Source of the DNA: Owenweeksia sp963758205
GTDB lineage: Bacteria > Bacteroidota > Bacteroidia > Flavobacteriales > Schleiferiaceae
Assembly (NCBI GenBank): GCA_963758205.1
Contig: CAVWUM010000002.1
Coordinates: forward strand, 868,001 to 932,000
Direction: 5' to 3'
Length of the DNA stretch: 64,000 nucleotides
Below are positions 39,901 to 49,234 of this stretch, one piece after another (position 1 is the first letter of the stretch; every line of letters begins with the position of its first letter). A program made the position numbers and the translations under genes. The notes under the pieces were generated by a model. It did not search any database. It worked only from the letters and a program-made list of their open reading frames with translations, and was not told the origin of the DNA.

Positions 39901-40070
39901 TTATTATCAATTAGTGAACGTTAAATATTTCAGATTCAGCGACAAATTTCAGCGAGAATAGCGATTATATTTAGAAAAATAGCATATTTGTCTTCTTGAA
40001 CTATTAAAAATGTTGTAAGCCGATACTCTATAACTTTTTGTAATATTGTCATTTGAAACTCCTTCCAGGG

Positions 40071-41057
40071 ATGAAAGAAATAAAACTAACTCTCTTATCA
40101 TTTGTCTTTCTCAGCTTGGGTTTTTCTGCTTTTGGGCAGGATGCTCATTTTACGCAGTACTATGCTAATCCATTGTACTTAAACCCTGCATTTGCAGGTT
40201 CCAGCAAATGTCCAAGAGTCACGCTCAACTACAGAAATCAATATCCTGTACTCAATAATGTTTATCAAACATTTTCCGGTTCGTATGATCAATACGTAGA
40301 AAACCTTAATGGCGGATTGGGTTTACTCATTATGCGTGATGAAGCTGGTGGTGGTGCACTTAGCGCAACTGAAATCAGCGGTATTTATTCATATCACCTT
40401 AAAGTAACTCGCAAGTTTACCATGCTAGCAGGTTTTCAGGCAACACTTCGCCAAAGAGCATTAAACTTTGACGGATTCACTTTCCCTGATCAAATCGAGC
40501 CTTTTTACGGATTCGTGAAATCAACAAACGAGGTTCCTCCTGGCAACAACACCAACACACGTTTAGATGTAAGCGTTGGAATGTTAGGATTTACCGAGAA
40601 GTTTTACATCGGTGCTTCGGTTCACCACCTTACGCAACCAGACGAAAGCTTTTACCGCACTTCTAAATTGCCAATGAAAATTACTGCGGAAGCAGGATTT
40701 ACCATTCCATTAGGCAGACAACGTCTTCATAACGAACTACAGAATTATCTTTTACCAAATATTGTTTACCAATTACAGGGTCCTTATGATCAACTTACGG
40801 TAAGTACAGCTTTTAACCGAGGCCCTATCAGTGGCGGTTTAGGTTTGAGAACAAGTACCGTAAACCCTGATGCCATAGTGGTATTATTAGGATATACTCC
40901 AACTGACTTTGCCTGGAAAATAGGTTACAGTTATGACATTACAATCTCATCTATTGCCAACAATCTCGGTGGTGCTCATGAGATTTCACTCTCCTACCAA
41001 TTCCCATGTAGGACACCCAGAAAAAAACTTCAGGCAATAACTTGCCCCAAATTTTAG
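40071..41057 (+). CDS. PorP/SprF-family T9SS outer-membrane protein
   Basis: A 328-residue barrel protein. It has a signal peptide (SFVFLSLGFSAFG) and then QDAHFTQYYANPLYLNPAFAGS, the hallmark of the PorP/SprF family. GFTFPDQIEPFYGF, GMLGFTEKFYIGASVHHL and a C-terminal barrel strand region follow. Members help secrete specific cargo (SprF with SprB adhesin) or form the translocon-linked PorP. The ATG at 40071 is preferred to an upstream TTG. It is directly upstream of gldJ (35 bases), an arrangement that suggests a motility or secretion role. Which subfamily it belongs to needs alignment. Confidence 0.93.
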   Translation: MKEIKLTLLSFVFLSLGFSAFGQDAHFTQYYANPLYLNPAFAGSSKCPRVTLNYRNQYPVLNNVYQTFSGSYDQYVENLNGGLGLLIMRDEAGGGALSATEISGIYSYHLKVTRKFTMLAGFQATLRQRALNFDGFTFPDQIEPFYGFVKSTNEVPPGNNTNTRLDVSVGMLGFTEKFYIGASVHHLTQPDESFYRTSKLPMKITAEAGFTIPLGRQRLHNELQNYLLPNIVYQLQGPYDQLTVSTAFNRGPISGGLGLRTSTVNPDAIVVLLGYTPTDFAWKIGYSYDITISSIANNLGGAHEISLSYQFPCRTPRKKLQAITCPKF

Positions 41058-41092
41058 TTTGATACTTGCTCAATCTGATTATTTCAATCATT

Positions 41093-42685
41093 ATGAAAAA
41101 AACAATCATTAATAAGTTTCTATTACTCGGCCTTACGGTTGGAGCTGTTGTAGCTACAACCTCCTGTAACAAAACGCACAGTAACACTACTGGCTGGGCT
41201 TACAATGATAAAGGCAATGGTGGTTTTAGTATTTCAAAAGACTTTGATGGCCAGGAAACAGGTCCCGGACTTGTATTTGTAGAAGGAGGAACCTTTACCA
41301 TGGGTCGTGTTGAAGAGGACTTTTATAAGGACTGGAACAACGTACCACGCCAGGTAACGGTAAACTCTTTTTACATTGATGAAAACGAGGTAACTAATGT
41401 GGATTATCTGGAATACCTATACTGGATTGGACGTGTGTTTGATCTTGACTATTATCCTGAAATCTACACCAGCGCTTTGCCGGACACTTTAGTTTGGAGG
41501 GATGAGCTTTCGTACAACGAAACCATGGTGGAAAACTACCTTCGTTATCCTGCATACAGATATTACCCCGTAGTAGGTGTTAGCTGGATACAGGCTATGA
41601 AGTATTGCTCATGGAGAACAGATCGTGTTAATGAGCAAATCCTTATTGATGAAGGTATTTTTAACGAATTTCCTGACCAGCGTGATGCAGACCACTTTAA
41701 CACTGAAGTTTACCTGTATCGTCCAATGGATTACACCCAGCAAAACCGTGGAGGTTTAAGAGATAATAACCCAAACAGTATGTATGGTAAAGAAGGTCGT
41801 CCGGTGAACCGCACAGACGGTATTCTTTTACCAAAGTATCGCCTACCAACAGAGGCTGAGTGGGAGTATGCTGCTTATGGAAACGGGGGTAACCGTATTT
41901 ACAACAGAACTGTAGATGGTAATAAATACACCTGGAGTGGAGCATCAACCCGTAACCCTGACAAAAAGGAAAGAGGTGATATGCTCGCCAACTTTAAAAG
42001 GGGACGTGGTGATTATGCCGGACTTGGTGGTTGGTTGAATGACCAGGCTGCTTATACCATGCAGGTTAAATTTTACCCTCCAAATGATTTTGGTCTTTAT
42101 GATATGGCTGGTAACGTAGCGGAATGGGTATTGGATGTTTACCGTCCTTTATCTCCGGAGGATGTTACTGACTTGAACCCATTCAGGGGTAACCAGTTTA
42201 TGAGCTATGATGAAAACTACCAGGATCTTGGTGCTCTTGAAGTATTACAAGAGCCTCAAAGAGACACTGATAGTAACATCGTTCGCTTGCCGGGTGAATA
42301 TCCCGTACGCCCTGTAACTGAAGAGGAAAATCTTAATAGAAGAAACTACAAGAAGTCTGATTACAGGAACTTCCAGGATGGTGATAAGGAATCTTCTATT
42401 TACTATGATAAACAGGTAGATGAAGGTGAAGCACTTATGTATGACTATGCACAAACAACATTGATTGGTAACACAACCCGCGTTTACAAAGGTGGTAGTT
42501 GGAAGGATCGTGCCTACTGGATGAGCCCGGGCACGCGGAGATATCTTGAGGAAGATCAGGCTACCGATTTTATCGGATTCAGATGTGCGATGGACAGGTT
42601 AGGTTTTCAGAATCCCAATCCTGAACGGGATAAAGAACCAACCAAACCCAAGCGTGATAAATTTGAACGGTATAACTACAACTAA
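41093..42685 (+). CDS. gldJ: Gliding motility lipoprotein GldJ
   Basis: A 530-residue outer-membrane lipoprotein needed for gliding and T9SS function in flavobacteria; it stabilises other Gld proteins in F. johnsoniae. The lipoprotein signal ends at TTSCNK. Most of the rest is a formylglycine-generating-enzyme (SUMF1)-like fold: GLVFVEGGTFTMGRVEED, FYIDENEVTNVDYLEYLYW, VVGVSWIQAMKYCSWRT, YRLPTEAEWEYAAYGNGG, DMAGNVAEWVLDVY and YKGGSWKDRAYWMSPGTRRY. The tail is charged (NPERDKEPTKPKRDKFERYNYN). The ATG at 41093 is preferred to an upstream TTG since it gives the standard signal. A strong terminator separates it from murF. Confidence 0.96.
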   Translation: MKKTIINKFLLLGLTVGAVVATTSCNKTHSNTTGWAYNDKGNGGFSISKDFDGQETGPGLVFVEGGTFTMGRVEEDFYKDWNNVPRQVTVNSFYIDENEVTNVDYLEYLYWIGRVFDLDYYPEIYTSALPDTLVWRDELSYNETMVENYLRYPAYRYYPVVGVSWIQAMKYCSWRTDRVNEQILIDEGIFNEFPDQRDADHFNTEVYLYRPMDYTQQNRGGLRDNNPNSMYGKEGRPVNRTDGILLPKYRLPTEAEWEYAAYGNGGNRIYNRTVDGNKYTWSGASTRNPDKKERGDMLANFKRGRGDYAGLGGWLNDQAAYTMQVKFYPPNDFGLYDMAGNVAEWVLDVYRPLSPEDVTDLNPFRGNQFMSYDENYQDLGALEVLQEPQRDTDSNIVRLPGEYPVRPVTEEENLNRRNYKKSDYRNFQDGDKESSIYYDKQVDEGEALMYDYAQTTLIGNTTRVYKGGSWKDRAYWMSPGTRRYLEEDQATDFIGFRCAMDRLGFQNPNPERDKEPTKPKRDKFERYNYN

Positions 42686-42697
42686 AAAAATTAATTT

Positions 42698-42730
42698 AGC
42701 CCCCTCGGTTCAGCCGAGGGGGCTTTTTTT
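42698..42730 (+). terminator. Intrinsic terminator between gldJ and murF
   Basis: AGCCCCCTCGG-TTCAG-CCGAGGGGGCT followed by seven T, ending right at the murF ATG. murF therefore likely relies on read-through or a promoter inside this stretch. Confidence 0.9.
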
Positions 42731-44005
42731 ATGAGTACAACTGAACTTTACAAGATTTTCCTTTCTTCCACAGGAGTTTCAACAGATACCCGGGCCATAA
42801 AGCCTGGTAATACTTATTTTGCCCTTAGAGGCGATAATTTTGACGGGAATAAATTTGCATCTGACGCCATAGCCGCTGGTGCAAGTAGTGCAGTAATTGA
42901 TGATGAGACTTATGCCAGTGCAAAAACAATTTTGGTGGATAATGTACTTGAAACATTACAGGAACTGAGTAAGCATCACCGTAAACAACTCACCATACCT
43001 GTGATAGGCCTTACCGGGAGCAATGGAAAAACCACCAGTAAAGAACTTATAGCGGCCGCCCTTGCAGAAAAATACAAAGTTGCATTCACAAAAGGGAATC
43101 TAAACAACCATATAGGAGTACCCCTTACCCTCCTTTCCATTACTAGTCAAGATGAAATAGCCATAGTGGAGATCGGTGCCAATCACCAAAAGGAAATCGA
43201 GTTTTTAAGCTCACTATGCCAACCTGACTACGGATATATCACCAACTTTGGTAAGGCCCACCTTGAAGGCTTTGGAGGTGTTGAAGGAGTAATTAAAGGC
43301 AAAAGTGAACTGTACGACTTTTTAAGAGAGAATAATCGGAAAGCTTTTGTGAATATTGATGACCCTAAGCAAATTGAAAAAAGTGCGGGTTTAAACACAA
43401 TAACTTTTGGAACAGACTCAGGGGCCAACTATAAAATAGAATTAGTGGATAATACAGCCGATGCCATTGCTGTATACTTTGAGAACCAAACCATCAAAAC
43501 AAACCTCACTGGTAACTACAACTTTAGTAATATAGGTGCTGCCATTGCCATGGCTAAGTATTTTGATGTGCCCATAGAGGCAATCAAAAAAGGAATTGAA
43601 AGCTACTACCCTCAAAATAATCGCTCACAAGTACAAAAGACCAGTAAAAACCTTTTAGTGGTGGATACCTACAATGCCAACCCAAGTAGCATGGAGCAGG
43701 CATTGCTAAATTTCAGTTCTTTTCCCGGGAAGGGTAAGTGGGTGATACTTGGCGATATGTTTGAAATGGGCGAATATGAAGCCGAGGAACATCAGAAAAT
43801 TGCTCAATTGGCAATAGGACAAGGGTTTGAAAAAACCATACTGGTTGGTAAAGCCTTCGCGAAAACTGCTACCGCCAATGCTCAGCTTTTTGAAACCACT
43901 GATGAACTACTCAACTACCTAAAAACGGAAGCGCCCGAAAACAAAACCATTCTACTAAAGGGTAGCCGAGGCATGCGCATGGAGCGAGCTATTGAGTTTT
44001 TATAA
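42731..44005 (+). CDS. murF: UDP-MurNAc-tripeptide-D-alanyl-D-alanine ligase
   Basis: A 424-residue cytoplasmic ligase that adds D-Ala-D-Ala to the peptidoglycan precursor. The N-terminal substrate domain contains STDTRAIKPGNTYFALRGDNFDGN. The ATP motif GLTGSNGKTTSKEL is near residue 100, and VEIGANHQKEIEFL, VVDTYNANPSSMEQAL and LGDMFEMGEYEAEEHQ follow. Length and start are normal. No ribosome-binding sequence is visible, as is typical for the phylum. Confidence 0.97.
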   Translation: MSTTELYKIFLSSTGVSTDTRAIKPGNTYFALRGDNFDGNKFASDAIAAGASSAVIDDETYASAKTILVDNVLETLQELSKHHRKQLTIPVIGLTGSNGKTTSKELIAAALAEKYKVAFTKGNLNNHIGVPLTLLSITSQDEIAIVEIGANHQKEIEFLSSLCQPDYGYITNFGKAHLEGFGGVEGVIKGKSELYDFLRENNRKAFVNIDDPKQIEKSAGLNTITFGTDSGANYKIELVDNTADAIAVYFENQTIKTNLTGNYNFSNIGAAIAMAKYFDVPIEAIKKGIESYYPQNNRSQVQKTSKNLLVVDTYNANPSSMEQALLNFSSFPGKGKWVILGDMFEMGEYEAEEHQKIAQLAIGQGFEKTILVGKAFAKTATANAQLFETTDELLNYLKTEAPENKTILLKGSRGMRMERAIEFL

Positions 44006-44044
44006 TTGCGACTATTTTTCTTTTGGAATAATTAAGTAAGATGC

Positions 44045-44074
44045 GGGCTTCGACTATCGCTCAGCCTGACATGC
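44045..44074 (+). repeat. REP-like short sequence
   Basis: GGGCTTCGACTATCGCTCAG followed by CCTGACATGC. It resembles the 'CTTCGACT-CGCTCAGCCTGAC' type of short intergenic repeat I recall from Bacteroidota genomes; it has a small GGCT/AGCC stem. Only one copy is in this window. Confidence 0.4.
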
Positions 44075-44090
44075 TTAAAACCCTATAAAA

Positions 44091-44125
44091 AAAAGCCACT
44101 CCGGTTGCCCGAAATGGCTTTTCTT
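44091..44125. terminator. Bidirectional terminator between murF and acyl-CoA dehydrogenase
   Basis: AAAAAGCCACTCCGG-TTG-CCCGAAATGGCTTTTCTT forms an imperfect stem with A and T tracts on both sides, between the convergent murF and acyl-CoA dehydrogenase genes. Confidence 0.7.
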
Positions 44126-44173
44126 AAGCTTTAGTATCAATCAATGTACAGTGTACATCAATCAAAATATATT

Positions 44174-45316
44174 TTAGTCTTTCAAAATATCTCTTGAGAT
44201 TACAATCTTTTGGATTTCAGAAGTACCCTCATAAATCTGCGTAATCTTAGCATCGCGCATAAGCCGCTCAACATGGTATTCTTTTACAAAGCCGTAGCCA
44301 CCGTGTATTTGCACGGCCTCTACAGTAGTTTTCATTGCTACACTGGATGCAAACAATTTGGCCTGTGCACTTTCACGGTCAAAATTCATTTTATTATCCT
44401 TAAGCCAGGCGGCTTTTAAACACATTAACCTGGCTGCTTCAATTTCGGTAGCCATATCAGCCAGTTTAAAGGCAATAGCCTGGTGCTTGCCGATTTCTTT
44501 ACCAAAGGTTTTACGCTCTTTAGAATATTTAAGAGCCAGTTCATAAGCACCGGATGCAATACCCAAAGCCTGTGAGGCAATACCAATACGGCCCCCGCTA
44601 AGCACTTTCATGGCAAAGGTGAATCCAAAACCTTCATCACCAATTCTATTTGACTTAGGCACTTTTACATCCTGAAACATCAATGAATGTGTATCAGAAC
44701 CACGGATACCCAGCTTATCTTCCTTTTTTCCAACTACAAAACCTTCCTGATCTTTTTCTACAATAAGGCAGTTTATGCCACGGTGCTTGGCTTCAACATC
44801 AGTTTGCGCCATTACCAGGTAAACAGAAGCTGTGCCTCCATTGGTAATCCAGTTTTTGGTTCCATTTAAAAGGTAGTAATCGCCTTTATCAATGGCAGTA
44901 GTTTTTTGCGAAGTGGCATCAGAGCCGGCTTCGGGCTCACTTAAACAAAATGCTCCGATTATTTCACCAGAGGCCAATGGCTTCAAATACTTTTCTTTTT
45001 GCTCCTCGGTTCCAAACTTTTCAAGACCCCAGCATACAAGGCTGTTGTTAACTGACATTACCACAGAGGCGGAGGCATCAACCTTTGAAATCTCCTCCAT
45101 TGCCAATACATAAGAGATGGTATCTAAACCACTACCATTGTATTTCGGGTCCACCATCATGCCCATAAAACCAAGCTCACCCATTTTCTTTACCTGCTCG
45201 GTTGGGAATTTTTGCTGGTCATCACGCTCTATAACACCCGGTAACAAATCATTCTGGGCAAAATCTCTTGCCGCCTGCTGTATCATCAGATGTTCTTCTG
45301 TCAATTGAAATTTCAT
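44174..45316 (-). CDS. Acyl-CoA dehydrogenase
   Basis: A 380-residue FAD enzyme that introduces a 2,3-double bond in acyl-CoA during fatty acid or branched-chain amino acid breakdown. It has the classic pieces: LTEEHLMIQQAARDFA at the start, FCLSEPEAGSDATSQKT and NGTKNWITNGG in the flavin domain, VLSGGRIGIASQALGIASGA, and the C-terminal QIHGGYGFVKEYHVERLMRDAKITQIYEGTSEIQKIVI, with the catalytic Glu in YEGT. Chain-length preference is not evident; it is closest in appearance to short-chain (butyryl-CoA) types. No ETF genes are adjacent. Confidence 0.96.
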   Translation of the reverse strand: MKFQLTEEHLMIQQAARDFAQNDLLPGVIERDDQQKFPTEQVKKMGELGFMGMMVDPKYNGSGLDTISYVLAMEEISKVDASASVVMSVNNSLVCWGLEKFGTEEQKEKYLKPLASGEIIGAFCLSEPEAGSDATSQKTTAIDKGDYYLLNGTKNWITNGGTASVYLVMAQTDVEAKHRGINCLIVEKDQEGFVVGKKEDKLGIRGSDTHSLMFQDVKVPKSNRIGDEGFGFTFAMKVLSGGRIGIASQALGIASGAYELALKYSKERKTFGKEIGKHQAIAFKLADMATEIEAARLMCLKAAWLKDNKMNFDRESAQAKLFASSVAMKTTVEAVQIHGGYGFVKEYHVERLMRDAKITQIYEGTSEIQKIVISRDILKD

Positions 45317-45341
45317 GTGAATATGAATTTATTTAGCACAT

Positions 45342-45349
45342 TATCTTTG
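45342..45349 (+). promoter_or_regulatory. Putative anmK promoter -7 element
   Basis: TATCTTTG on the plus strand. Transcription would begin near 45355, which favours the ATG at 45385 over the one at 45355 as the true start of anmK. Confidence 0.5.
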
Positions 45350-45384
45350 GAAGGATGGCAAATGTAAGGCATACACGCGAAAAA

Positions 45385-46458
45385 ATGGAGCAAAACAGAT
45401 GGAGGGTATTGGGAATAATGAGCGGCACATCGCTGGATGGGGTGGATTTATGTCTTTGCGATATTGAACAGCATAATGAAAAATGGAGTTTCAGCATTAT
45501 TGAGGCGAAGACCTATCCCTACCCTGATGTGCTCGCGGAAAAGCTAATCTTTAATAAAGATCTTAGCGCCCCGGATTTAATTCACCTTGATCATGAGCTG
45601 GGCTCGCATTTTGGCCACCTGGTACTTCAATTCTTTAAAGATTGTAATATTGATAAAGATTCCGTGGACCTGATTTCTTCTCATGGCCATACGCTGTATC
45701 ACCAACCGGATAAAGAAATAACCTTGCAAATAGGTAATGGCCCTGAAATATTTGCTATAACCGGCATGCCTGTAGTTTGCGATTTCAGAAAACAGGATGT
45801 GGCCCTTGGCGGGCAGGGCGCTCCTTTAGTCCCCATTGGTGATAAGCACCTCTTTGGGGAATATGATGCCTGCACAAACCTGGGCGGCTTTGCCAATATT
45901 TCTTTTGACAAAGCCGGAGAGCGGCTGGCTTTTGACATTGCACCCGTAAATTTTGCCATGAACCGACTGGCTCAAAAACTCGGTAGCTCTTATGATGCCG
46001 AAGGTGCATTCGCCCGTAAGGGAGCAATAAATAAAGATTTGCTGCACAACCTGAACGGGTTGGAGTACTACACTGCACCTATCCCAAAATCGCTTGGCGC
46101 TGAATGGGTTTGGGAGGTGTTTAACCCAATACTCTGGCAATATTCAGATACTCCTGAAAACCTTTTGAGAACGCTCGTAGAGCATATCAGCACACAAATA
46201 GCCAGTTGCCTGAATACGTATCAGCTTAAGCAATGCCTGCTTACGGGTGGCGGGGCTTTCAACACCTTTTTGGTGGAACAGCTAAGGCAAAAAACCGATT
46301 GCCGCCTTATCATTCCCGATAAGGAAATAATAGATAATAAGGAGGCTTTGATATTTGCCTTTATGGGTGTACTGCGGGCAAAGGGGGAAATTAATGTGTT
46401 GAAATCGGTAACAGGAGCCAGCAGAAATCATAGTTCGGGCATTACCTATGGCCTTTAG
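45385..46458 (+). CDS. anmK: Anhydro-N-acetylmuramic acid kinase
   Basis: A kinase that opens and phosphorylates 1,6-anhydro-MurNAc to MurNAc-6-phosphate in peptidoglycan recycling. Motifs are GIMSGTSLDGVDLCLCDIE at the start, SHGHTLYHQPD, VVCDFRKQDVALGGQGAPLVPIGD, NLGGFANISF, and LLTGGGAFNTFLVEQL. The start is placed at 45385 (357 residues) because the family begins a few residues before GIMSGTSLDG and the -7 motif makes the ATG at 45355 nearly leaderless. It is divergent from the acyl-CoA dehydrogenase. Confidence 0.95.
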   Translation: MEQNRWRVLGIMSGTSLDGVDLCLCDIEQHNEKWSFSIIEAKTYPYPDVLAEKLIFNKDLSAPDLIHLDHELGSHFGHLVLQFFKDCNIDKDSVDLISSHGHTLYHQPDKEITLQIGNGPEIFAITGMPVVCDFRKQDVALGGQGAPLVPIGDKHLFGEYDACTNLGGFANISFDKAGERLAFDIAPVNFAMNRLAQKLGSSYDAEGAFARKGAINKDLLHNLNGLEYYTAPIPKSLGAEWVWEVFNPILWQYSDTPENLLRTLVEHISTQIASCLNTYQLKQCLLTGGGAFNTFLVEQLRQKTDCRLIIPDKEIIDNKEALIFAFMGVLRAKGEINVLKSVTGASRNHSSGITYGL

Positions 46459-46518
46459 ATTACCATTATTAATAGAGAATTAACCACTCGCTGCACTTTC
46501 ATCCCACCTTGGTTTTGT

Positions 46519-46526
46519 TATTTTTG
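46519..46526 (+). promoter_or_regulatory. Putative dehydrogenase promoter -7 element
   Basis: TATTTTTG, 19 bases before the ATG at 46546. The -33 position reads TTT, one base off TTG. Confidence 0.5.
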
Positions 46527-46545
46527 CGCGCATTAAAATCCAGTA

Positions 46546-47772
46546 ATGAAAGACCTCCTTAAGATTTACGAAACCAAAGCTCCTGAAATTGTATTCCATT
46601 GGCATGACAGCGAAACCATAGCTGAGGGCTGGGTTGTGATCAATTCATTAAGGGGTGGTGCTGCCGGTGGCGGTACCCGTATGCGCGAAGGTCTTAATGA
46701 GCATGAGGTACTATCACTGGCCAAAACCATGGAAATTAAGTTTACCGTTGCCGGCCCTCCCATTGGTGGTGCCAAATCGGGCATAAACTTCAACCCCAAT
46801 GATCCCCGCAAAAGCGGAGTACTGGAAAGATGGTACAAGGCCGTAAAGCCCTTGCTTAAAAATTATTACGGTACAGGTGGTGATTTAAATGTAGATGAAA
46901 TTCATGAGGTAATTCCTATTACCAATGATTTGGGCATTGACCACCCGCAGGAAGGTGTACTTACCGGTCACTATAATCCTAATGAGGCTGACAAAGAGCG
47001 TAAAATTAAACAACTGCAACAGGGTGTACTTTTTCCGGTAACCCAAAAAGACTTAACGCCTGCAGCCAATAAAGACTATACCGTAGCGGATATGATTACG
47101 GGTTACGGTACGGCAGAGTCTGTTCGTCATTTTTATAATATTTATGGTGGCGACCTGAATGGCAAGCGCGTAATTATACAAGGCTGGGGAAATGTGGCAG
47201 CAGCAGCAGCTTATTACCTGACTCAAAGTGGCGCAAAAGTGGTTGGTATTATTGACCGTGTAGGCGGATTGCTGAACGATAAAGGCTTCACCTTTGAGGA
47301 GATTACCAAACTGTTTAACGCCAAAACGGGTAACTACCTGGTGGCTGATAATATTATGAAGTTTGATGAGGCCAATGAGCGCATCTGGACAATTGGCGCT
47401 GAGATATTTATTCCGGCTGCAGCCTCGAGGCTGGTAAATAAAGAGCACCTGGACAAGATGATTGACAACGGACTGGAAGTGATATCATCTGGTGCCAACG
47501 TACCGTTTGCCGATAACGAAATTTTTTACGGACCTATTTCTGAATATGCAGATCAGAAGGTAAGCTGTATACCTGATTTTATATCTAACTGCGGCATGGC
47601 CCGTGTGTTTGGATATCTGATGGAAGACAATATTGAATTATCCGATACTGCCATATTTGGAGATACCTCCGAAACTATAAAAAAGGCTCTTGAAAATTGC
47701 TATAGACGCAACAAGGATAAAAAGCAACTTACTAAAACGGCCTACGAAATCGCTTTAAAACAACTCGTTTAA
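46546..47772 (+). CDS. Glu/Leu/Phe/Val dehydrogenase family protein
   Basis: A 408-residue NAD(P)-dependent amino acid dehydrogenase. The dimerisation/catalytic domain has GWVVINSLRGGAAGGGTRMREG, FTVAGPPIGGAKSGINFNP (the lysine in GGAKSGI is catalytic in the family) and YYGTGGDLNVDEI. The nucleotide-binding domain has GKRVIIQGWGNVAAAAAYYL. Near 135-175 an insertion (GHYNPNEADKERKIKQLQQG) is present relative to classic glutamate dehydrogenase. It might act on glutamate, leucine or valine; the sequence does not settle which. nhaD follows by 13 bases and may be co-transcribed. Confidence 0.92.
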   Translation: MKDLLKIYETKAPEIVFHWHDSETIAEGWVVINSLRGGAAGGGTRMREGLNEHEVLSLAKTMEIKFTVAGPPIGGAKSGINFNPNDPRKSGVLERWYKAVKPLLKNYYGTGGDLNVDEIHEVIPITNDLGIDHPQEGVLTGHYNPNEADKERKIKQLQQGVLFPVTQKDLTPAANKDYTVADMITGYGTAESVRHFYNIYGGDLNGKRVIIQGWGNVAAAAAYYLTQSGAKVVGIIDRVGGLLNDKGFTFEEITKLFNAKTGNYLVADNIMKFDEANERIWTIGAEIFIPAAASRLVNKEHLDKMIDNGLEVISSGANVPFADNEIFYGPISEYADQKVSCIPDFISNCGMARVFGYLMEDNIELSDTAIFGDTSETIKKALENCYRRNKDKKQLTKTAYEIALKQLV

Positions 47773-47785
47773 TACCCCCTGTACC

Positions 47786-49210
47786 ATGTATATATTAATG
47801 GTTGTAATTTTTGTTCTGGGTTATGCTGCCATAGCCTTCGAGCACAATATTCGTATTGATAAAGCTGCATCTGCCCTTATTACCGGAGTACTCTGTTGGA
47901 CAGTTTACGTACTTGGTGCACAGGGCATTGTTGATTTTGAAAGCATACCGGCCTATATAGCAGAAGTCTTCTTTCACAACCCTGACCATAGCGCTGCGCC
48001 CAACGCTGCCGAAAAATCTGAAATAATTACCCATTACGTTACAGAGTTCCAGATACTGGAGCACCTTGGCGAGATTGCCTCTATCCTTTTCTTCCTTATG
48101 GGAGCTATGACCATTGTCGAGTTAGTCGATGGCCATGAGGGTTTTGCGGTGATTACAGACCGGATTAAGGCCACTAAGAAATCAAAGCTGATATGGATTA
48201 TTGGTATTATCACTTTCTTCTTTTCCGCTGCGCTGGATAATCTTACTACATCTATAGTAATGATATCGCTCCTGCGAAAGCTCATTGACGATAAAAACGA
48301 CCGTTGGATGTTTGCCGGACTGGTGATTATTGCCGCCAATGCCGGTGGTGCATGGTCGCCCATTGGTGATGTAACTACTACCATGCTTTGGATTGGTTCG
48401 CAGGTAACGGCCGGTGCCATAATCATAAAACTTATTATTCCCAGTTTGGTGTGTTTGGCTGTGCCGCTTATTGTACTCTCCTTCACCATGAAGGGAGATG
48501 TAAAACGCCCCATGAAATCAGAAGGGCTTGAGCATTACTCTAACCCAACTACGCCACGCGAGCGCAACATTGTTTTTATAGCCGGTGTAGCCGGGTTGCT
48601 GTTTGTACCCGTTTTTAAAACCTACACCCACCTGCCCCCTTTTATGGGCATGATGCTGAGCCTTGGTATTTTATGGGTAATTACTGAAATTATGCACCGC
48701 AGCAAAAACCAGGAGGATAAAACCCACCTCAGTGTAATTGGTGTACTTCGCAAAATTGATACCGCCAGCGTTCTCTTCTTCCTGGGAATCCTTTTAGCAG
48801 TAGCCAGTTTACAGTCAGCCGGGCAATTGCGCACATTAGCCGCCAGCCTGGATACCAGTATAGGTACAGATCATGAAACCGGCATTTACGCCATCAGTAT
48901 GATTATCGGTTTACTTTCGGCCATTGTGGATAACGTGCCATTGGTAGCTGCTTCTATGGGTATGTATGACATCAGCCCTGTGGCGGGCACTTTCTTTTCA
49001 CAGGATGGTTTGTTTTGGGAGTTTTTGGCCTACTGTGCCGGTACCGGTGGTAGCGCCCTAATTATTGGCTCTGCCGCGGGTGTGGCCGTAATGGGGCTGG
49101 AAGGCATTCCATTTGGCTGGTATCTTAAAAAAATCTCTATTCTGGCCCTTATCGGCTATTTTGCCGGAGCGGCTGCTTATATTGTGCAGGAGAGTGTTTT
49201 TCATTTGTAA
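47786..49210 (+). CDS. nhaD: NhaD-type sodium/proton antiporter
   Basis: A 474-residue inner-membrane protein of the ion transporter (IT) superfamily, exchanging sodium for protons; common in marine bacteria. There are about 11-13 helices. Characteristic pieces are LGEIASILFFLMGAMTIVELVDGH, FFFSAALDNLTTSIVMISLLRKL, ANAGGAWSPIGDVTTTMLWI, AIVDNVPLVAASMGMYDI and GGSALIIGSAAGVAVMGLEGI. The D/N-rich helix breaks (ALDNLTT, IVDNVPL) are the ion-binding region in the family. It points to a saline habitat, but is not proof. Confidence 0.93.
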   Translation: MYILMVVIFVLGYAAIAFEHNIRIDKAASALITGVLCWTVYVLGAQGIVDFESIPAYIAEVFFHNPDHSAAPNAAEKSEIITHYVTEFQILEHLGEIASILFFLMGAMTIVELVDGHEGFAVITDRIKATKKSKLIWIIGIITFFFSAALDNLTTSIVMISLLRKLIDDKNDRWMFAGLVIIAANAGGAWSPIGDVTTTMLWIGSQVTAGAIIIKLIIPSLVCLAVPLIVLSFTMKGDVKRPMKSEGLEHYSNPTTPRERNIVFIAGVAGLLFVPVFKTYTHLPPFMGMMLSLGILWVITEIMHRSKNQEDKTHLSVIGVLRKIDTASVLFFLGILLAVASLQSAGQLRTLAASLDTSIGTDHETGIYAISMIIGLLSAIVDNVPLVAASMGMYDISPVAGTFFSQDGLFWEFLAYCAGTGGSALIIGSAAGVAVMGLEGIPFGWYLKKISILALIGYFAGAAAYIVQESVFHL

Positions 49211-49234
49211 AGACTCAATTACTCATCAAAGCCA

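Noticed and set aside
39857..39910. Longer PorU start at 39910
   Set aside because: It lies upstream of the likely promoter -7 element and the extra residues hide the signal peptide.
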